Positions 16,907 through 27,101 of a stretch of DNA of 64,000 bases are shown piece after piece. The position numbers were made by a program, and so were the translations under genes. Every line of letters begins with the position of its first letter. The first letter of the stretch is position 1. The DNA comes from Flagellimonas alvinocaridis (GTDB lineage Bacteria; Bacteroidota; Bacteroidia; Flavobacteriales; Flavobacteriaceae), in the NCBI RefSeq assembly GCF_004916895.1, contig NZ_SNTZ01000002.1:1-64000 (forward strand), in the 5' to 3' direction. A model generated the notes under the pieces. It saw nothing but the letters and a program-made list of their open reading frames with translations, searched no databases and had not been told where the DNA came from.

Positions 16907-18589
16907 ATGAAAAAAACCAACCTTGTTCTCGTACTGCTGATGCTATGCATTAGTGGGATATCCTTCGGTCAACGCAAAAAGAAAAACAATGATGAAATTA
17001 TGGCTGCCGTGCAGCCAACGGCCATTGCGCAATCGCCAAAACTGGTAGTGGGAATCGTCGTGGACCAAATGCGGTACGACTATCTTACCCGATTTTGGGA
17101 CCAATATGGTGAAGGGGGTTTTAAACGGTTGGTCAACCAAGGATTCAATTGCAAGAACCATCATTTTAACTATGCGCCTACCAGTACGGGCCCAGGACAT
17201 GCTTCGGTATATACTGGGACCACTCCGGCTACCCATGGTATTATTGGTAATGCTTGGTACGATAAAACAACAGGCGAAGAGGTATATTGTGCAGGGGATA
17301 ACAACTATCAATCGGTAGGTACTTCATCGGATGCCGGTCAAATGTCACCACACAGAATGCTTACCACTACGGTGACCGACCAATTGCGATTACATACGCA
17401 ACAACGAGGCAAGGTCATTGCCGTAGCCTTAAAAGATAGGGGAGCGGTGCTTCCAGGAGGACACATGGCCAATGCTGCATATTGGTATGAAGGGGGAGAG
17501 CAAGGAAACTGGATTACAAGTTCATACTATATGGACGCTCTGCCCCAGTGGGTAAATGATTTTAATGCCTCGGATATAGTTGAATCCTACAAAAAACCAT
17601 GGGAAACTTTGAAGCCCATTGACACCTATGTGCAAAGTGGAACCGATGATAACGTTTACGAAGGAAAGATTGATGGAGAGACCAATACAAAATTTCCCCA
17701 CGATCTTCCGAAGCTTTGGGAAGACAATGGAAAGTTTGGGTTGCTCAGGGTAACGCCCTTTGGCAATAGCATTACAGCAGATTTTGCCCTGGCGGCTTTA
17801 GAAGGTGAAAACTTGGGTGCGGATGCCATTACGGATTTCTTGGCCATCAGTTTTTCCAGTACGGATTATGTAGGACATTTTTTTGGGGTGAATTCCAAGG
17901 AAATCCAAGACACCTACCTGAGATTGGACAGAGATTTGGCCCGTTTGTTTTCTACTTTGGATGAAAAGGTGGGAGCAGGCGAATACACCGTTTTCTTGAC
18001 TGCGGACCATGCGGCCATCCATGTGCCAGCCTATTTGGAAGATCAAAAGATTCCTGCAGGTTATTTGGATATGGGCGGCATGCGCGAACAGCTCATGGAA
18101 TTTTTAAAATATAGGTTTGGAACCACGGATGTGGTAAAGAACATCTCCAATTATCAATTGTTTTTGGACCATAAGGTGTTGAACAATCTGGATATTGATT
18201 TGGATGATGCGGAAGAGATCATTGCCCAAGAAGTATTGGGCTATGATGGTATTTTTAGGGTGTATACAGGCCACCAGATGTGGCAGGGCAATTACACCCA
18301 AGGTATTCCCTATATTTTACAGAACGGATATAACCAAAAACGTTCTGGAGATGTCCTTATGGTAACTAGACCTGGTTTTGCTTCCTATGGAAGAACAGGT
18401 TCTACCCATGGTTCACCACATATTTATGATACCCATGCACCTTTGTTGCTCTATGGAAAGGGTATTAAACAAGGCAGTACCGTAAACCGTACCGAAATAC
18501 CGGATATTGCCCCTACCATTGCATCTCTTTTGGGCATTGCGTTCCCTAACGGGACCACGGGCAAGCCGATTGGGGAGGTTTTAAAGTAA
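16907..18589 (+). CDS. pafA: PafA-type alkaline phosphatase family protein
   Basis: Periplasmic metal-dependent phosphomonoesterase of the alkaline phosphatase superfamily. The signal peptide ends near residue 22 (GISFGQ). The metal site and nucleophile lie in VGIVVDQMRYDY and PTSTGPGHASVYTG (Thr nucleophile near residue 93). The KDR motif in ALKDRGAVLPGG corresponds to the Lys/Arg pair that marks phosphate-monoester specificity in Elizabethkingia PafA. Late metal ligands are in TADHAA and STHGSPHIYDTHAPLLLYG. Length is 560 aa. It probably releases phosphate from organic phosphate esters for uptake. Confidence 0.88.
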   Translation: MKKTNLVLVLLMLCISGISFGQRKKKNNDEIMAAVQPTAIAQSPKLVVGIVVDQMRYDYLTRFWDQYGEGGFKRLVNQGFNCKNHHFNYAPTSTGPGHASVYTGTTPATHGIIGNAWYDKTTGEEVYCAGDNNYQSVGTSSDAGQMSPHRMLTTTVTDQLRLHTQQRGKVIAVALKDRGAVLPGGHMANAAYWYEGGEQGNWITSSYYMDALPQWVNDFNASDIVESYKKPWETLKPIDTYVQSGTDDNVYEGKIDGETNTKFPHDLPKLWEDNGKFGLLRVTPFGNSITADFALAALEGENLGADAITDFLAISFSSTDYVGHFFGVNSKEIQDTYLRLDRDLARLFSTLDEKVGAGEYTVFLTADHAAIHVPAYLEDQKIPAGYLDMGGMREQLMEFLKYRFGTTDVVKNISNYQLFLDHKVLNNLDIDLDDAEEIIAQEVLGYDGIFRVYTGHQMWQGNYTQGIPYILQNGYNQKRSGDVLMVTRPGFASYGRTGSTHGSPHIYDTHAPLLLYGKGIKQGSTVNRTEIPDIAPTIASLLGIAFPNGTTGKPIGEVLK

Positions 18590-18630
18590 TTTTAGGGTTA
18601 CCTTGACATAGATGCCATCACAGTCATAGT

Positions 18631-19065
18631 TTATTGAGGCAACTCAAAGGCATTTTCCAAAAGGTCGGGGGTAAGCACGTACTCATAAGTGCGTGTTTTG
18701 GTTTCTGTGAAAATGGTGCCTTCGGATATCGTGAAAAGTTTAAAATCATCTACAAAGCATAATTCTTCTACATCAGAAGCCAACCCAAAACATCGGTAAC
18801 CTTTATTAGTCTCTGGAATACGAATTTCAAGCTCAAGTGAACAGAGACCACCGCTGTAATCATCTTCAACATCTATTTGGCACTGATAAGAATCGTTTGT
18901 AGAGACAAGTTCTGTGCGTCCAAAATCACTGGTTATAATTAATTCTATTCCGGTTTGATTGGTTAGAATATAAGTATAGGTGCGTGAGTTGGGGCCGTCA
19001 TATTCTAAACCACTGCCGCACGAGTTAAGCAAGGTTGCTAAAGCTGTTAGTAATAGGTATTTCAT
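18631..19065 (-). CDS. hypothetical lipoprotein, 144 aa
   Basis: Unknown function. The lipoprotein signal ends at Cys16 (LLNSC). The mature part has three further Cys-containing segments (YQCQ, LCSLE, YRCFG, LCFVD) that could form disulfides in the periplasm. The start at 19065 gives a normal signal peptide and follows the upstream lipoprotein-protease gene by 11 bases, so the two are an operon. No homologous family is recognised. Confidence 0.7.
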   Translation of the reverse strand: MKYLLLTALATLLNSCGSGLEYDGPNSRTYTYILTNQTGIELIITSDFGRTELVSTNDSYQCQIDVEDDYSGGLCSLELEIRIPETNKGYRCFGLASDVEELCFVDDFKLFTISEGTIFTETKTRTYEYVLTPDLLENAFELPQ

Positions 19066-19076
19066 TGCTCCAAGTT

Positions 19077-20972
19077 TTATTTGCAATTATTATACATATA
19101 GGAATTAAAAAGTTCTTCTACATACTTTTCAGATGGATTATAGTGTTGGCTTATTAGACGATTCTTCCATGTATGTGGTCCGCGTGATCGATTTAATGAG
19201 GCTTGTATTTGTTGTAACGTATAGTCTTGAACCCTATCAACTGGATACTTTGGATTGTTAAATTCTTTTCTTTGATTAAAATTGTCAATTAAGTCAATTA
19301 CTATAGGGGTGTATTCGTATTTGCTTCCTTGTCTAATCTCCCGGTTCTGTTTCCCAGAGTTGTGCAGACTTAAAGGTTTTTTCGTTCCGATACTCCTTGT
19401 TGCTATGTAGTTTGCATAGAATTCTAAATATCTATCATTGGTAACTTCTGTTTCCACACCAGTGGCCCAACTCTCTGCCATGGTCTGTAGTGTGCATCCG
19501 GCTCCTCTAATATTGATAAAAAAGGTTCTGTCCATTCTATAATGGCTTGCATGGGTCATTTCATGGGTTACCAATGCATAAATTTCGTCACTTGCCATTG
19601 GTTTGCCATTGTCCATTCTTCCCACCCTTATTTCTGAATGTGGGACGAGACTATACCTGCCTCCCGGGTTTAGATCTAAATGGTCTCCAGACTCTTTGGT
19701 GTATTGGGCACTAATACGCAACCAACTTTGGTTGGGGTGGTGCAATCCAAACTTGCCTACGGCCCTATTATAAAAATCGTAGGCGGCGTTATGGACCAAT
19801 GCATAAAACTTTGCCCTACCATAAGAGAAATGTTGGTGCCAGCCCTGTTTTTTATAGGTACGGGTGCCACGGTGCCGCGCATTCCAAAAAATGGTTCCTG
19901 CCTTAACAACAAATTTACGATGATTACTATTAAAATATACTGCATATTTTACCCGTTTGGTCTTGGTGCTACTGGTCCTAAACTCCCCTTTGGCATTGGT
20001 GCGTGCTCGTTTGATCACCACCAATCCCCATTTGCGTACCCGTACTTCGGCACCCACCACGCCCACATTTCGGCCAATGGCATCTTCATGAACGGTTAAA
20101 CGGCCATAGGGGTTCCATTTTTTGCGCTTCCACCAACGGGCGGCAGTATCCATGTCTCCTTTTTGCTGTTGGGCCATAAGATGGGCATAGTCTATACGGA
20201 GCTGGGGCAGGGAATGCCCTAAAGCAAGGGCCTCGGTATGGGTGTAATGCTTGCCACTTGGGTCGTTGGGCAAAAAGAACCGCAGGGTTTCCAGTTCATC
20301 TTCTTCCAAGTTATTGGTGAGTTTTAGGGCCTCCAGTTCCAAAAACTCAAAAAGTTCCCCGTTCTCGTCCAGTTTGGCCAGTGCCTTGCTGGTTTTGGAT
20401 TGGGGGTGTTGTACGGGTATTTCCCCTTTTTCCATGGTGCCGGTTTCTTCTTCCGGTGCAAAATACAGATTGTTCAGCTTTTGGTGGGCAATGTCCTGTG
20501 GAAATCCATAATCCGAGGGGAAAACAGTGTATTGGAAGCCAAAGCTATTGTCTTCCTCCGTGCCTTCATCATCAAAATAATCTCCATCAATGGTAATTTC
20601 GTAATCCAGTGGAGCATTGGAGGTGAGTAGTACAGTGTCTGTGGCCAAACGTTCGTACTCTGTGCTGTCCTTGGGCAAAAAACGATAGTAGTAATGTGAG
20701 GGTTGTATCTCAACCGTTTTTCCCGACTTGGCCAGTTTGGATTGGGGCAGTTGGTGCTTAAAGGAAGCCATGACCTCATTTAGTGCTTTTTGCATATTGC
20801 CCACGGTGTAGGGAATATCCAGCTTTTTTCCTAGCATCCCTTGGGCATTATCCGCCGCCTTGGTGGTTCGGGAAGATATTTTTGTAGGGATGGACTCTTC
20901 TTTTTGGCAGGATTGGAATACTATGGCTATAAGTAACCATAGGGATGTATTCCATGGAATTAATTTTTTCAT
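19077..20972 (-). CDS. lipoprotein with putative zinc-metalloprotease domain, 631 aa
   Basis: Unknown protein. Lipoprotein signal ends at Cys22 (VFQSC). An N-terminal region of about 290 residues is acidic. Near residues 300-360 lies a stretch (VVGAEVRVRKWGLV, then NAKGEFRTSS) resembling a carboxypeptidase-regulatory-like beta-sandwich. Further on YALVTHEMTHASHY contains HEMTH, an HEXXH zinc motif. A third ligand could be Glu in the following MAESWATGVETEV. It is probably a cell-surface or periplasmic peptidase, co-expressed with the small lipoprotein downstream. The function is inference. Confidence 0.75.
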   Translation of the reverse strand: MKKLIPWNTSLWLLIAIVFQSCQKEESIPTKISSRTTKAADNAQGMLGKKLDIPYTVGNMQKALNEVMASFKHQLPQSKLAKSGKTVEIQPSHYYYRFLPKDSTEYERLATDTVLLTSNAPLDYEITIDGDYFDDEGTEEDNSFGFQYTVFPSDYGFPQDIAHQKLNNLYFAPEEETGTMEKGEIPVQHPQSKTSKALAKLDENGELFEFLELEALKLTNNLEEDELETLRFFLPNDPSGKHYTHTEALALGHSLPQLRIDYAHLMAQQQKGDMDTAARWWKRKKWNPYGRLTVHEDAIGRNVGVVGAEVRVRKWGLVVIKRARTNAKGEFRTSSTKTKRVKYAVYFNSNHRKFVVKAGTIFWNARHRGTRTYKKQGWHQHFSYGRAKFYALVHNAAYDFYNRAVGKFGLHHPNQSWLRISAQYTKESGDHLDLNPGGRYSLVPHSEIRVGRMDNGKPMASDEIYALVTHEMTHASHYRMDRTFFINIRGAGCTLQTMAESWATGVETEVTNDRYLEFYANYIATRSIGTKKPLSLHNSGKQNREIRQGSKYEYTPIVIDLIDNFNQRKEFNNPKYPVDRVQDYTLQQIQASLNRSRGPHTWKNRLISQHYNPSEKYVEELFNSYMYNNCK

Positions 20973-21170
20973 GGTATAGTGTTTTAGGTTTTGGGGCCTG
21001 CTGCTTTTTTATGAGGTACAACCCTTAAGAGTTGTTGTAATTGTTTATGCTATAGGAAAGAAAATACGCTCAAAATTGATAAAAGAGTAGGATGAATTGA
21101 CGGATACCCGTTTTGAATTGACGGATGCCGTTAATACTGCATTTTGGAAGAAAAGTATTGGGGATGAGAC

Positions 21171-22013
21171 TTAGAGCTTAGACCAGATGCCTTGCCAACG
21201 ATACTTTCGGATAAAGGAGCCTTCTTCTTTGGAAACATAGCGCTTTTGCCGTTGGAAGAATGCTTTTAAGTAGCCCAACAGCGTTTGAAGATACAGTTTA
21301 GGGCTTTTGGCCTGCCAAGCCATTTTAAGTGCAGCTAATTTGGCAAGTACAATACTATAACGCATTCTGTACAGGGCTTCACCCTTGGCCTGATAATTTT
21401 TAGTGCTGTACCCATGTCCGGTGGGGCGTAGGTGTTTTACTTGGAGTTCAGGAATAGTTTGGGTTTCAAAACCGTGGTATTGGGCCAAAAGCACATCAAC
21501 AGTATCCCATCCCACACCAGGTCGGAGGCCGTCAATTTTATCAAAACAGGCCTTGTGGTATAGTTTTATGGGGCCACGGATGTGGGATTTGTCCGCAATG
21601 TTCTCATAGACCCACTTGCTCTCTTTTTTAATATAGAGTAAGCCAGAGCACATGCCCAATTTCCAGTTGGACTGGAATTGGTTTAAAATAGATTCAAAAT
21701 AGGTGGGGGGCAAGATGATGTCGGCATCAAACTTGCCAATCAAGTTGTAATCTGAAGCATGTCGTAGTCCAAAGTTGAACGTGTCCACCACTTTTTTTCC
21801 AGGTATGTGCTCATTTGTTGATTTTCGCCGATGCACTTTTATCCATGGATGTTTTTTAGCATAATCGGAAGCAATGGCATGGGTATTGTCCGACGAATTA
21901 TCATCAACAATGATAACCTCATCAGGAATATGGGTCTGTGCCACAAAAGAATCTAAACAACCTTCAAGATAAGCTGCTTCGTTATGGGCAGGAATGATAA
22001 TGCTGATTCGCAT
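21171..22013 (-). CDS. family 2 glycosyltransferase
   Basis: GT-A fold enzyme that transfers a sugar from a nucleotide donor. MRISIIIPAHNEAAYLEGCLDSF, then VDDNSSDNT and the metal-binding FDADIILP (DxD-like, near residue 98) are typical GT2 features. At 280 aa it has no membrane segment. It follows a KASIII-like gene by 61 bases on the same strand; the pairing suggests lipid-linked or glycolipid chemistry but the acceptor is unknown. Confidence 0.85.
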   Translation of the reverse strand: MRISIIIPAHNEAAYLEGCLDSFVAQTHIPDEVIIVDDNSSDNTHAIASDYAKKHPWIKVHRRKSTNEHIPGKKVVDTFNFGLRHASDYNLIGKFDADIILPPTYFESILNQFQSNWKLGMCSGLLYIKKESKWVYENIADKSHIRGPIKLYHKACFDKIDGLRPGVGWDTVDVLLAQYHGFETQTIPELQVKHLRPTGHGYSTKNYQAKGEALYRMRYSIVLAKLAALKMAWQAKSPKLYLQTLLGYLKAFFQRQKRYVSKEEGSFIRKYRWQGIWSKL

Positions 22014-22074
22014 TTGCTAAAATTCCAAAAAACAATCCATAAATCCCAGAAGAACTTGTTGAGATTCCAACTAG

Positions 22075-23133
22075 TCAATACCTATATGCAATAGCGTTGA
22101 TGTTCATTCCAGCGCCTACGCTTGCAAATAGCACCACATCTCCTTTTTTTAGTTGATGATCGGATAGTTTTCCTTTCAAGACCAAGTCATAAAGTGTAGG
22201 GACCGTGGCTACAGAACTATTCCCTAATTTGTGAATGCTCATGGGCATAATGTCTATGGGGACCTCTTGACCATAGAGTCTGTAAAACCGTTTTATTATG
22301 GCTTCGTCCATTTTTTCATTGGCTTGATGGATGAAGATTTTTTTGACCTGATCTATATTAACCCCACTTTTGTCCAGACAATCCTTCATGGCTTGGGGAA
22401 CATGGGAACAGGCAAATTCATATATTTTTCGGCCGTACATTTTTATGAATCGTGTATCCTTACAGCCTTTTGCTGAATTGGTTTTGTCAAAATAAAGATA
22501 GTAGGCTTCCTCATTGGCGTACGTGACAGAAGCATGGGACAGAATTTCCCCAGAAGTATCGGAAGCTTCAATAATAGTGGCACCTGCACCATCTGAAAAA
22601 ATCATACTATCCCTATCGTGGGGGTCAATGACCCGGGAAAGGGTTTCTCCTCCAATCACCAAACACTTTTTGGCCATTCCGCTTTTGATGAAAGCTGTCG
22701 CCTGAATTACACCTTCAATCCAACCGGGGCAACCAAAAATTAGGTCATAGGCCACACATCTTGGATTGTTGATTTTAAGGAGATGTTTTACCCTGGTTGC
22801 CAAGCTTGGGAGTGTGTCACCTTGTATTTTTCCATAGGTCATATCACCGAAATTGTGGGCAAAAATGATATAATCCAGTGTTTCTTTGTCAATATTCGCA
22901 TCCGTCAAGGCTTTCTCGGCGGCCAGAAAACCTAAATCGGAAGTTTTTAGATTAGGTTCGGCATACCTGCGTTCGCCAATTCCTGTAATGGCTTGAAACT
23001 TTTCAATGATGGTGCCATTGTCCTGATGGAACGATGAGCCATCCAACTCCAAAAATTCATGTTCCAAAAAATCTTCATTTTTGGTGATTAGGGATGGGAT
23101 ATAACTTCCTGTGCCGGTGATACCAATCTTCAT
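22075..23133 (-). CDS. 3-oxoacyl-ACP synthase III-like (KASIII) protein
   Basis: Thiolase-fold condensing enzyme. The catalytic triad is complete: Cys135 in FGCPGW, His in IFIHQAN (near 269) and Asn in HKLGNSSVATV (near 304). The glycine-rich C-terminus VLFASVGAGMNINAIAYRY is typical. It could be FabH starting fatty acid synthesis, but its long acidic insert near residues 24-45 and its location next to a glycosyltransferase rather than rpmF/plsX suggest a specialised acyl-transfer role, as in branched or aryl-polyene-type pathways. Length 352 aa. Confidence 0.8.
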   Translation of the reverse strand: MKIGITGTGSYIPSLITKNEDFLEHEFLELDGSSFHQDNGTIIEKFQAITGIGERRYAEPNLKTSDLGFLAAEKALTDANIDKETLDYIIFAHNFGDMTYGKIQGDTLPSLATRVKHLLKINNPRCVAYDLIFGCPGWIEGVIQATAFIKSGMAKKCLVIGGETLSRVIDPHDRDSMIFSDGAGATIIEASDTSGEILSHASVTYANEEAYYLYFDKTNSAKGCKDTRFIKMYGRKIYEFACSHVPQAMKDCLDKSGVNIDQVKKIFIHQANEKMDEAIIKRFYRLYGQEVPIDIMPMSIHKLGNSSVATVPTLYDLVLKGKLSDHQLKKGDVVLFASVGAGMNINAIAYRY

Positions 23134-23239
23134 GATGAGGTTTTAGTAGCATACAAATTAGGTATGATGTAACCGCAATGCTATGCACGCATAACAAAGA
23201 GTACGATGTCCAAGGCGTTCTTTTTAAGGGGAGTAGGTA

Positions 23240-23273
23240 AAAAAAAGCCCCGACTTACTTTGAGTGTCAGGGC
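23240..23273 (-). terminator. intrinsic terminator after gcvP
   Basis: Read on the minus strand, GCCCTGAC pairs with GTCGGGGC (one G-U pair), followed by a T-run. It is 26 bases after the gcvP stop. The stem is nearly identical to the gldJ terminator. Confidence 0.85.
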
Positions 23274-23298
23274 TTTTTGTCAATGGATACAGTACTTT

Positions 23299-26151
23299 TT
23301 ATACTTCGGCATAGGCCTCTATTGGTGCACAGGTACACATTAAATTACGATCCCCAAAAGCTTCATCGGTCCTTCGTATGCTTGGCCAAAACTTATTTTC
23401 AGCCACATAGGGCAATGGAAAAGCAGCTTGTTGCCTAGAGTAGGGGAACTCCCAAACATCATTGGTGATCATGCCCAAGGTGTGAGGGGCATTTTTCAAA
23501 ACATTGTTAGGGTTATCCGCACTGGCTTCGTCAATTTCTTGGCGAATGGATAGCAAGGCATCACAAAACCTGTCCAATTCAGCGAGACTTTCACTCTCGG
23601 TAGGTTCAATCATCAGGGTTCCAGCCACCGGAAATGAAACTGTAGGGGCATGGAATCCATAATCAATCAATCTTTTGGCAATATCGGTTACTTCAATGCC
23701 ATTGGCCTTGAAGGGTCTACAATCAATGATCATTTCGTGCGCAGCTCTTCCCCTCTCTCCGGTATACAAGACATCGAACTTGCCTTTTAGGCGGTCTTTG
23801 ATGTAATTGGCATTGAGTATAGCAGCTTTGGTGGCATTGGTTAAACCTTCGGCTCCCAGCATTTTAATATATCCATAGGAAATTAAACAAGCCAAAGCAC
23901 TGCCCCAAGGGGCAGCTGAAATGGCAGTTATGGGATTATTGCCACCAGTTTCAACCACAGGATTTGAAGGCAAAAAAGGTTTTAACTGCTCCGCAACACA
24001 TATAGGGCCAACACCAGGACCTCCACCACCATGTGGAATGGCAAAAGTTTTATGCAGGTTAAGGTGGCAAACATCTGCACCAATGGTAGCTGGATTGGTA
24101 AGACCAACTTGAGCGTTCATGTTTGCACCGTCCATGTATACTTGCCCTCCATTTTCATGAATCAAATGGGTGATATGCTTTATGGACGATTCAAAAACAC
24201 CATGGGTGGATGGGTAGGTAACCATCAAGGCAGCCAAGTTTTCGGAATGTTGTTGCACTTTTTCTTCAAGATCGGCAACATCTATATTTCCTTTTTCATC
24301 GGTTTTGGTAACCACTACCTTCATGCCGGCCATTACAGCCGAAGCGGGGTTGGTTCCGTGTGCAGATGCAGGGATAAGGCAAATATTTCGATGTCCTTCC
24401 CCTCGCGACTCGTGATAAGCACGAATCACCATAAGGCCCGCATATTCCCCTTGGGCTCCTGAGTTGGGTTGAAGTGACGTAGCGGCAAAGCCGGTAATCG
24501 TATTCAATTGGGATTCCAATGCCTTGAGCATTTCTTGATATCCTTGTGCTTGCTTTAAGGGTACAAATGGGTGAATATTGCCCCAATGAGCCCAACTTAG
24601 GGGAAGCATTTCGGAAGCGGCATTCAGCTTCATGGTACAACTTCCCAAGGAAATCATGGAATGGTTCAAAGCCAAATCCTTGCGTTCCAATTTTTTGATG
24701 TAGCGCATCAATTCGGTTTCTGAATGATAGCTATTGAATACCTCGTGCTCCAAAAAAGGCTTCTTACGTTTAAGAGTTTCCGGAATGATACCTTCTGTGG
24801 GAACCGGTTCGGCATTATGGGTTTTTATTCCGTGGGCATCCGCAAAACAAAGAGCCAAAGTTTTCAGGTCATCTTCGGAAACAGCTTCATTCAATGAAAT
24901 GGAAACGGTATCGGTATCAATATAATTTAGGTTGATACCATGACCTTCTGTGATTTCCCTTAATGCAATGCTATTGCCCACTTTAACCTTTATGGTATCA
25001 AAATAACAGGAATTGAGTTGTTCAAATCCATACGATTCCAAAATCTTGGCCAGTTGCGCTGCTTGGGCATGAACCTTGGAAGCTATATATTTCAATCCGT
25101 TTGGTCCATGGTAAACGGCATACATTCCAGCCATAACGGCCAATAATACTTGAGCCGTGCAGATGTTGGATGTGGCCTTGTCTCTTTTAATATGCTGTTC
25201 CCTTGTTTGAAGGGCCATTCTGAGCGCAGGGTTGCCATCTGTATCCTTAGTGATTCCAATGATTCTACCAGGAATGTTTCTTTTGTATTCTTCCTTGGTG
25301 GCAAAAAAGGCTGCATGGGGGCCACCGTATCCTAGTGGAATACCAAAACGTTGGGTGGTGCCTACAACCACATCAACACCCCATTCACCGGGAGGAGTAA
25401 GGAGTACCAAACTCAAGATATCGGCAGCAACGGCAACTTTTATATCGTTATCCTTGGCATTTTGAACAAATCCCGCATAATCGTTCACTTGTCCGGACTT
25501 GCCCGGATATTGAAGAATGGCTCCATAAAAATCTTCGGAGAAACCAAAGGTTTCATGATTGCCAACCACTAATTCTATACCCAACGGAATAGCTCGCGTC
25601 TTGAGCAAGCTCAGGGTTTGCGGTAGAATCTCTTCAGAAACAAAAAACTTTACGGCCCCATCCTTTTTTTGTTGTCTGGAACGGAGTTCAAACAACATGG
25701 TCATGGCTTCCGCTGCCGCTGTACTTTCATCCAAAAGAGAGGCGTTGGCCAACTCCATTCCAGTAAGATCACTGACCATGGTCTGAAAGTTCAACAGAGC
25801 TTCCAATCGCCCTTGGGCTATCTCGGCCTGGTATGGGGTGTAAGCGGTGTACCATCCCGGGTTTTCCAAGATGTTCCTTTTGATTGCCGAAGGGGTAAGG
25901 GATTCATGATATCCCAACCCAATATAAGTTTTAAAAATTTGGTTCTTTTCAGACAGTCTTTGGATATGCCCCAAAAACTCATGTTCGCTGATTCCTTTGG
26001 GAAGATTTAGGGTTTCCTTCAGCTTAATGTCATCTGGAATGGTTTCATAAATTAACTGTTCCATATTATCGACCCCAATGGTTCCAAACATTTTGGAGAG
26101 GTCTTTTTCTGCTATGCCAATATGTCTGGCGGCAAATACTTCTGTATTCAT
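23299..26151 (-). CDS. gcvP: glycine dehydrogenase (decarboxylating), P-protein
   Basis: PLP enzyme of the glycine cleavage system; it decarboxylates glycine and passes the aminomethyl group to the lipoylated H-protein. The single chain holds both halves; the PLP-binding Lys is in [16 protein letters not shown] (near residue 700), preceded by the [10 protein letters not shown] motif. The ATG at 26151 gives 950 aa, the usual length, and starts [12 protein letters not shown]. Although the frame is open for 66 codons upstream, a promoter -7 box at 26172-26179 lies inside that extension, ruling it out. Confidence 0.96.
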   Translation of the reverse strand: MNTEVFAARHIGIAEKDLSKMFGTIGVDNMEQLIYETIPDDIKLKETLNLPKGISEHEFLGHIQRLSEKNQIFKTYIGLGYHESLTPSAIKRNILENPGWYTAYTPYQAEIAQGRLEALLNFQTMVSDLTGMELANASLLDESTAAAEAMTMLFELRSRQQKKDGAVKFFVSEEILPQTLSLLKTRAIPLGIELVVGNHETFGFSEDFYGAILQYPGKSGQVNDYAGFVQNAKDNDIKVAVAADILSLVLLTPPGEWGVDVVVGTTQRFGIPLGYGGPHAAFFATKEEYKRNIPGRIIGITKDTDGNPALRMALQTREQHIKRDKATSNICTAQVLLAVMAGMYAVYHGPNGLKYIASKVHAQAAQLAKILESYGFEQLNSCYFDTIKVKVGNSIALREITEGHGINLNYIDTDTVSISLNEAVSEDDLKTLALCFADAHGIKTHNAEPVPTEGIIPETLKRKKPFLEHEVFNSYHSETELMRYIKKLERKDLALNHSMISLGSCTMKLNAASEMLPLSWAHWGNIHPFVPLKQAQGYQEMLKALESQLNTITGFAATSLQPNSGAQGEYAGLMVIRAYHESRGEGHRNICLIPASAHGTNPASAVMAGMKVVVTKTDEKGNIDVADLEEKVQQHSENLAALMVTYPSTHGVFESSIKHITHLIHENGGQVYMDGANMNAQVGLTNPATIGADVCHLNLHKTFAIPHGGGGPGVGPICVAEQLKPFLPSNPVVETGGNNPITAISAAPWGSALACLISYGYIKMLGAEGLTNATKAAILNANYIKDRLKGKFDVLYTGERGRAAHEMIIDCRPFKANGIEVTDIAKRLIDYGFHAPTVSFPVAGTLMIEPTESESLAELDRFCDALLSIRQEIDEASADNPNNVLKNAPHTLGMITNDVWEFPYSRQQAAFPLPYVAENKFWPSIRRTDEAFGDRNLMCTCAPIEAYAEV

Positions 26152-26171
26152 GTTCAATCCAATAAAGTGCA

Positions 26172-26205
26172 CAAAATTAGGGATTAATTCAATGAAAATA
26201 GGCAA
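26172..26205 (-). promoter_or_regulatory. predicted promoter of gcvP
   Basis: On the minus strand TTG (26205-26203), 23 bp, then TAATTTTG (26179-26172) match the Bacteroidota consensus. Transcription would start near 26166, leaving a leader of about 15 bases. Confidence 0.6.
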
Positions 26206-26230
26206 TTTTGAAAGTGGCCCTGCCAAAGTT

Positions 26231-26247
26231 GTTAACCATTGGTTAAC
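26231..26247. repeat. 17-bp palindrome between divergent genes
   Basis: GTTAACC ATT GGTTAAC, a perfect inverted repeat upstream of both gcvP and the divergent membrane protein gene. It lies 26 bases upstream of the gcvP -33 box and 30 bases before the other ATG, so it is a candidate operator for either or both. Confidence 0.5.
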
Positions 26248-26276
26248 GTTTGTTCCTGGGGCTATTATTTTATACA

Positions 26277-27101
26277 ATGAGAGGCTTAAAACCAATCTTT
26301 GATTTTTATCTGGACGCCAGTATCCATGTAGCTCTTTCGGTGATTTCACTTATGGGAATCACATTTTATCTTTTAGGGATGTCCTGGGACGGTACGCTCA
26401 TGGGGTTTACTTTTTTTAGCGTTATTGTTTGTTACAACTTTATAAAATACGGGGTAGAGGCCTACAAATACCTGATTGTTTCCAATGCTTATCACAGGGG
26501 TATTCAGGCCTTCAGCTTTGTGTCCTTTGGTTTTGCGATGTACTTTTTACTTCAATTGGATTCTAAAATATGGGAAACTACCTTGATTTTAGGGGTGATT
26601 TCTGCATTATATGCCGTGCCCTTACTTCCCAACATGAAAAATTTAAGGAGTTTGGGAGGGTTCAAGATTTTTATTGTGGCCTTGGTATGGGTAGGTTTTA
26701 CAGTACTATTACCTGTTATGGATGCTAAAGTATCTTTGGATTGGGATATCTGGGTTTTGTTTCTGCAGCGTTTTATTTTAGTGGTGGTGTTGATTTTACC
26801 CTTTGAAATCAGGGATCTAAAATGGGACCATAAAGATTTAAGGACTTTACCACAGGTTTTAGGGGTGGAGAAAACCCAAAGACTGGGAGTGATCCTTGCC
26901 ATTACTTTCTTTTTGCTGACCTTTTTAAGGGATGAAGTCAACCTTAAAGAGATAGGGTTAAGATTGGCAATGACCTTTGTTTTAATTTTTATCCTTGCCT
27001 CGCAAAGGAGAATCATGAAACGGTACTTTGCATCATTTTGGATAGAAGGTATTCCAGTGATGTGGTTGGCTCTTTTTTGGATAGTGGATATATTCCTTTA
27101 G
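26277..27101 (+). CDS. UbiA-like integral membrane protein
   Basis: Eight or so hydrophobic segments over 274 aa. The segment [20 protein letters not shown] resembles the second Asp-rich motif of UbiA prenyltransferases (DxxxD followed by LPxxLG), but the usual first motif (NDxxD) is replaced by [12 protein letters not shown]. It may be a divergent prenyltransferase with altered substrate use or a non-catalytic relative. The ATG at 26277 is chosen because the extended N-terminus would overlap the palindrome-promoter region. It overlaps the convergent small Cys/His protein gene by 4 bases. Confidence 0.7.
   Translation: MRGLKPIFDFYLDASIHVALSVISLMGITFYLLGMSWDGTLMGFTFFSVIVCYNFIKYGVEAYKYLIVSNAYHRGIQAFSFVSFGFAMYFLLQLDSKIWETTLILGVISALYAVPLLPNMKNLRSLGGFKIFIVALVWVGFTVLLPVMDAKVSLDWDIWVLFLQRFILVVVLILPFEIRDLKWDHKDLRTLPQVLGVEKTQRLGVILAITFFLLTFLRDEVNLKEIGLRLAMTFVLIFILASQRRIMKRYFASFWIEGIPVMWLALFWIVDIFL

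Noticed and set aside
26152-26349. 66-codon N-terminal extension of gcvP
   Set aside because: A well-spaced promoter -7 box lies inside it and the resulting 950-aa protein already has the normal length.
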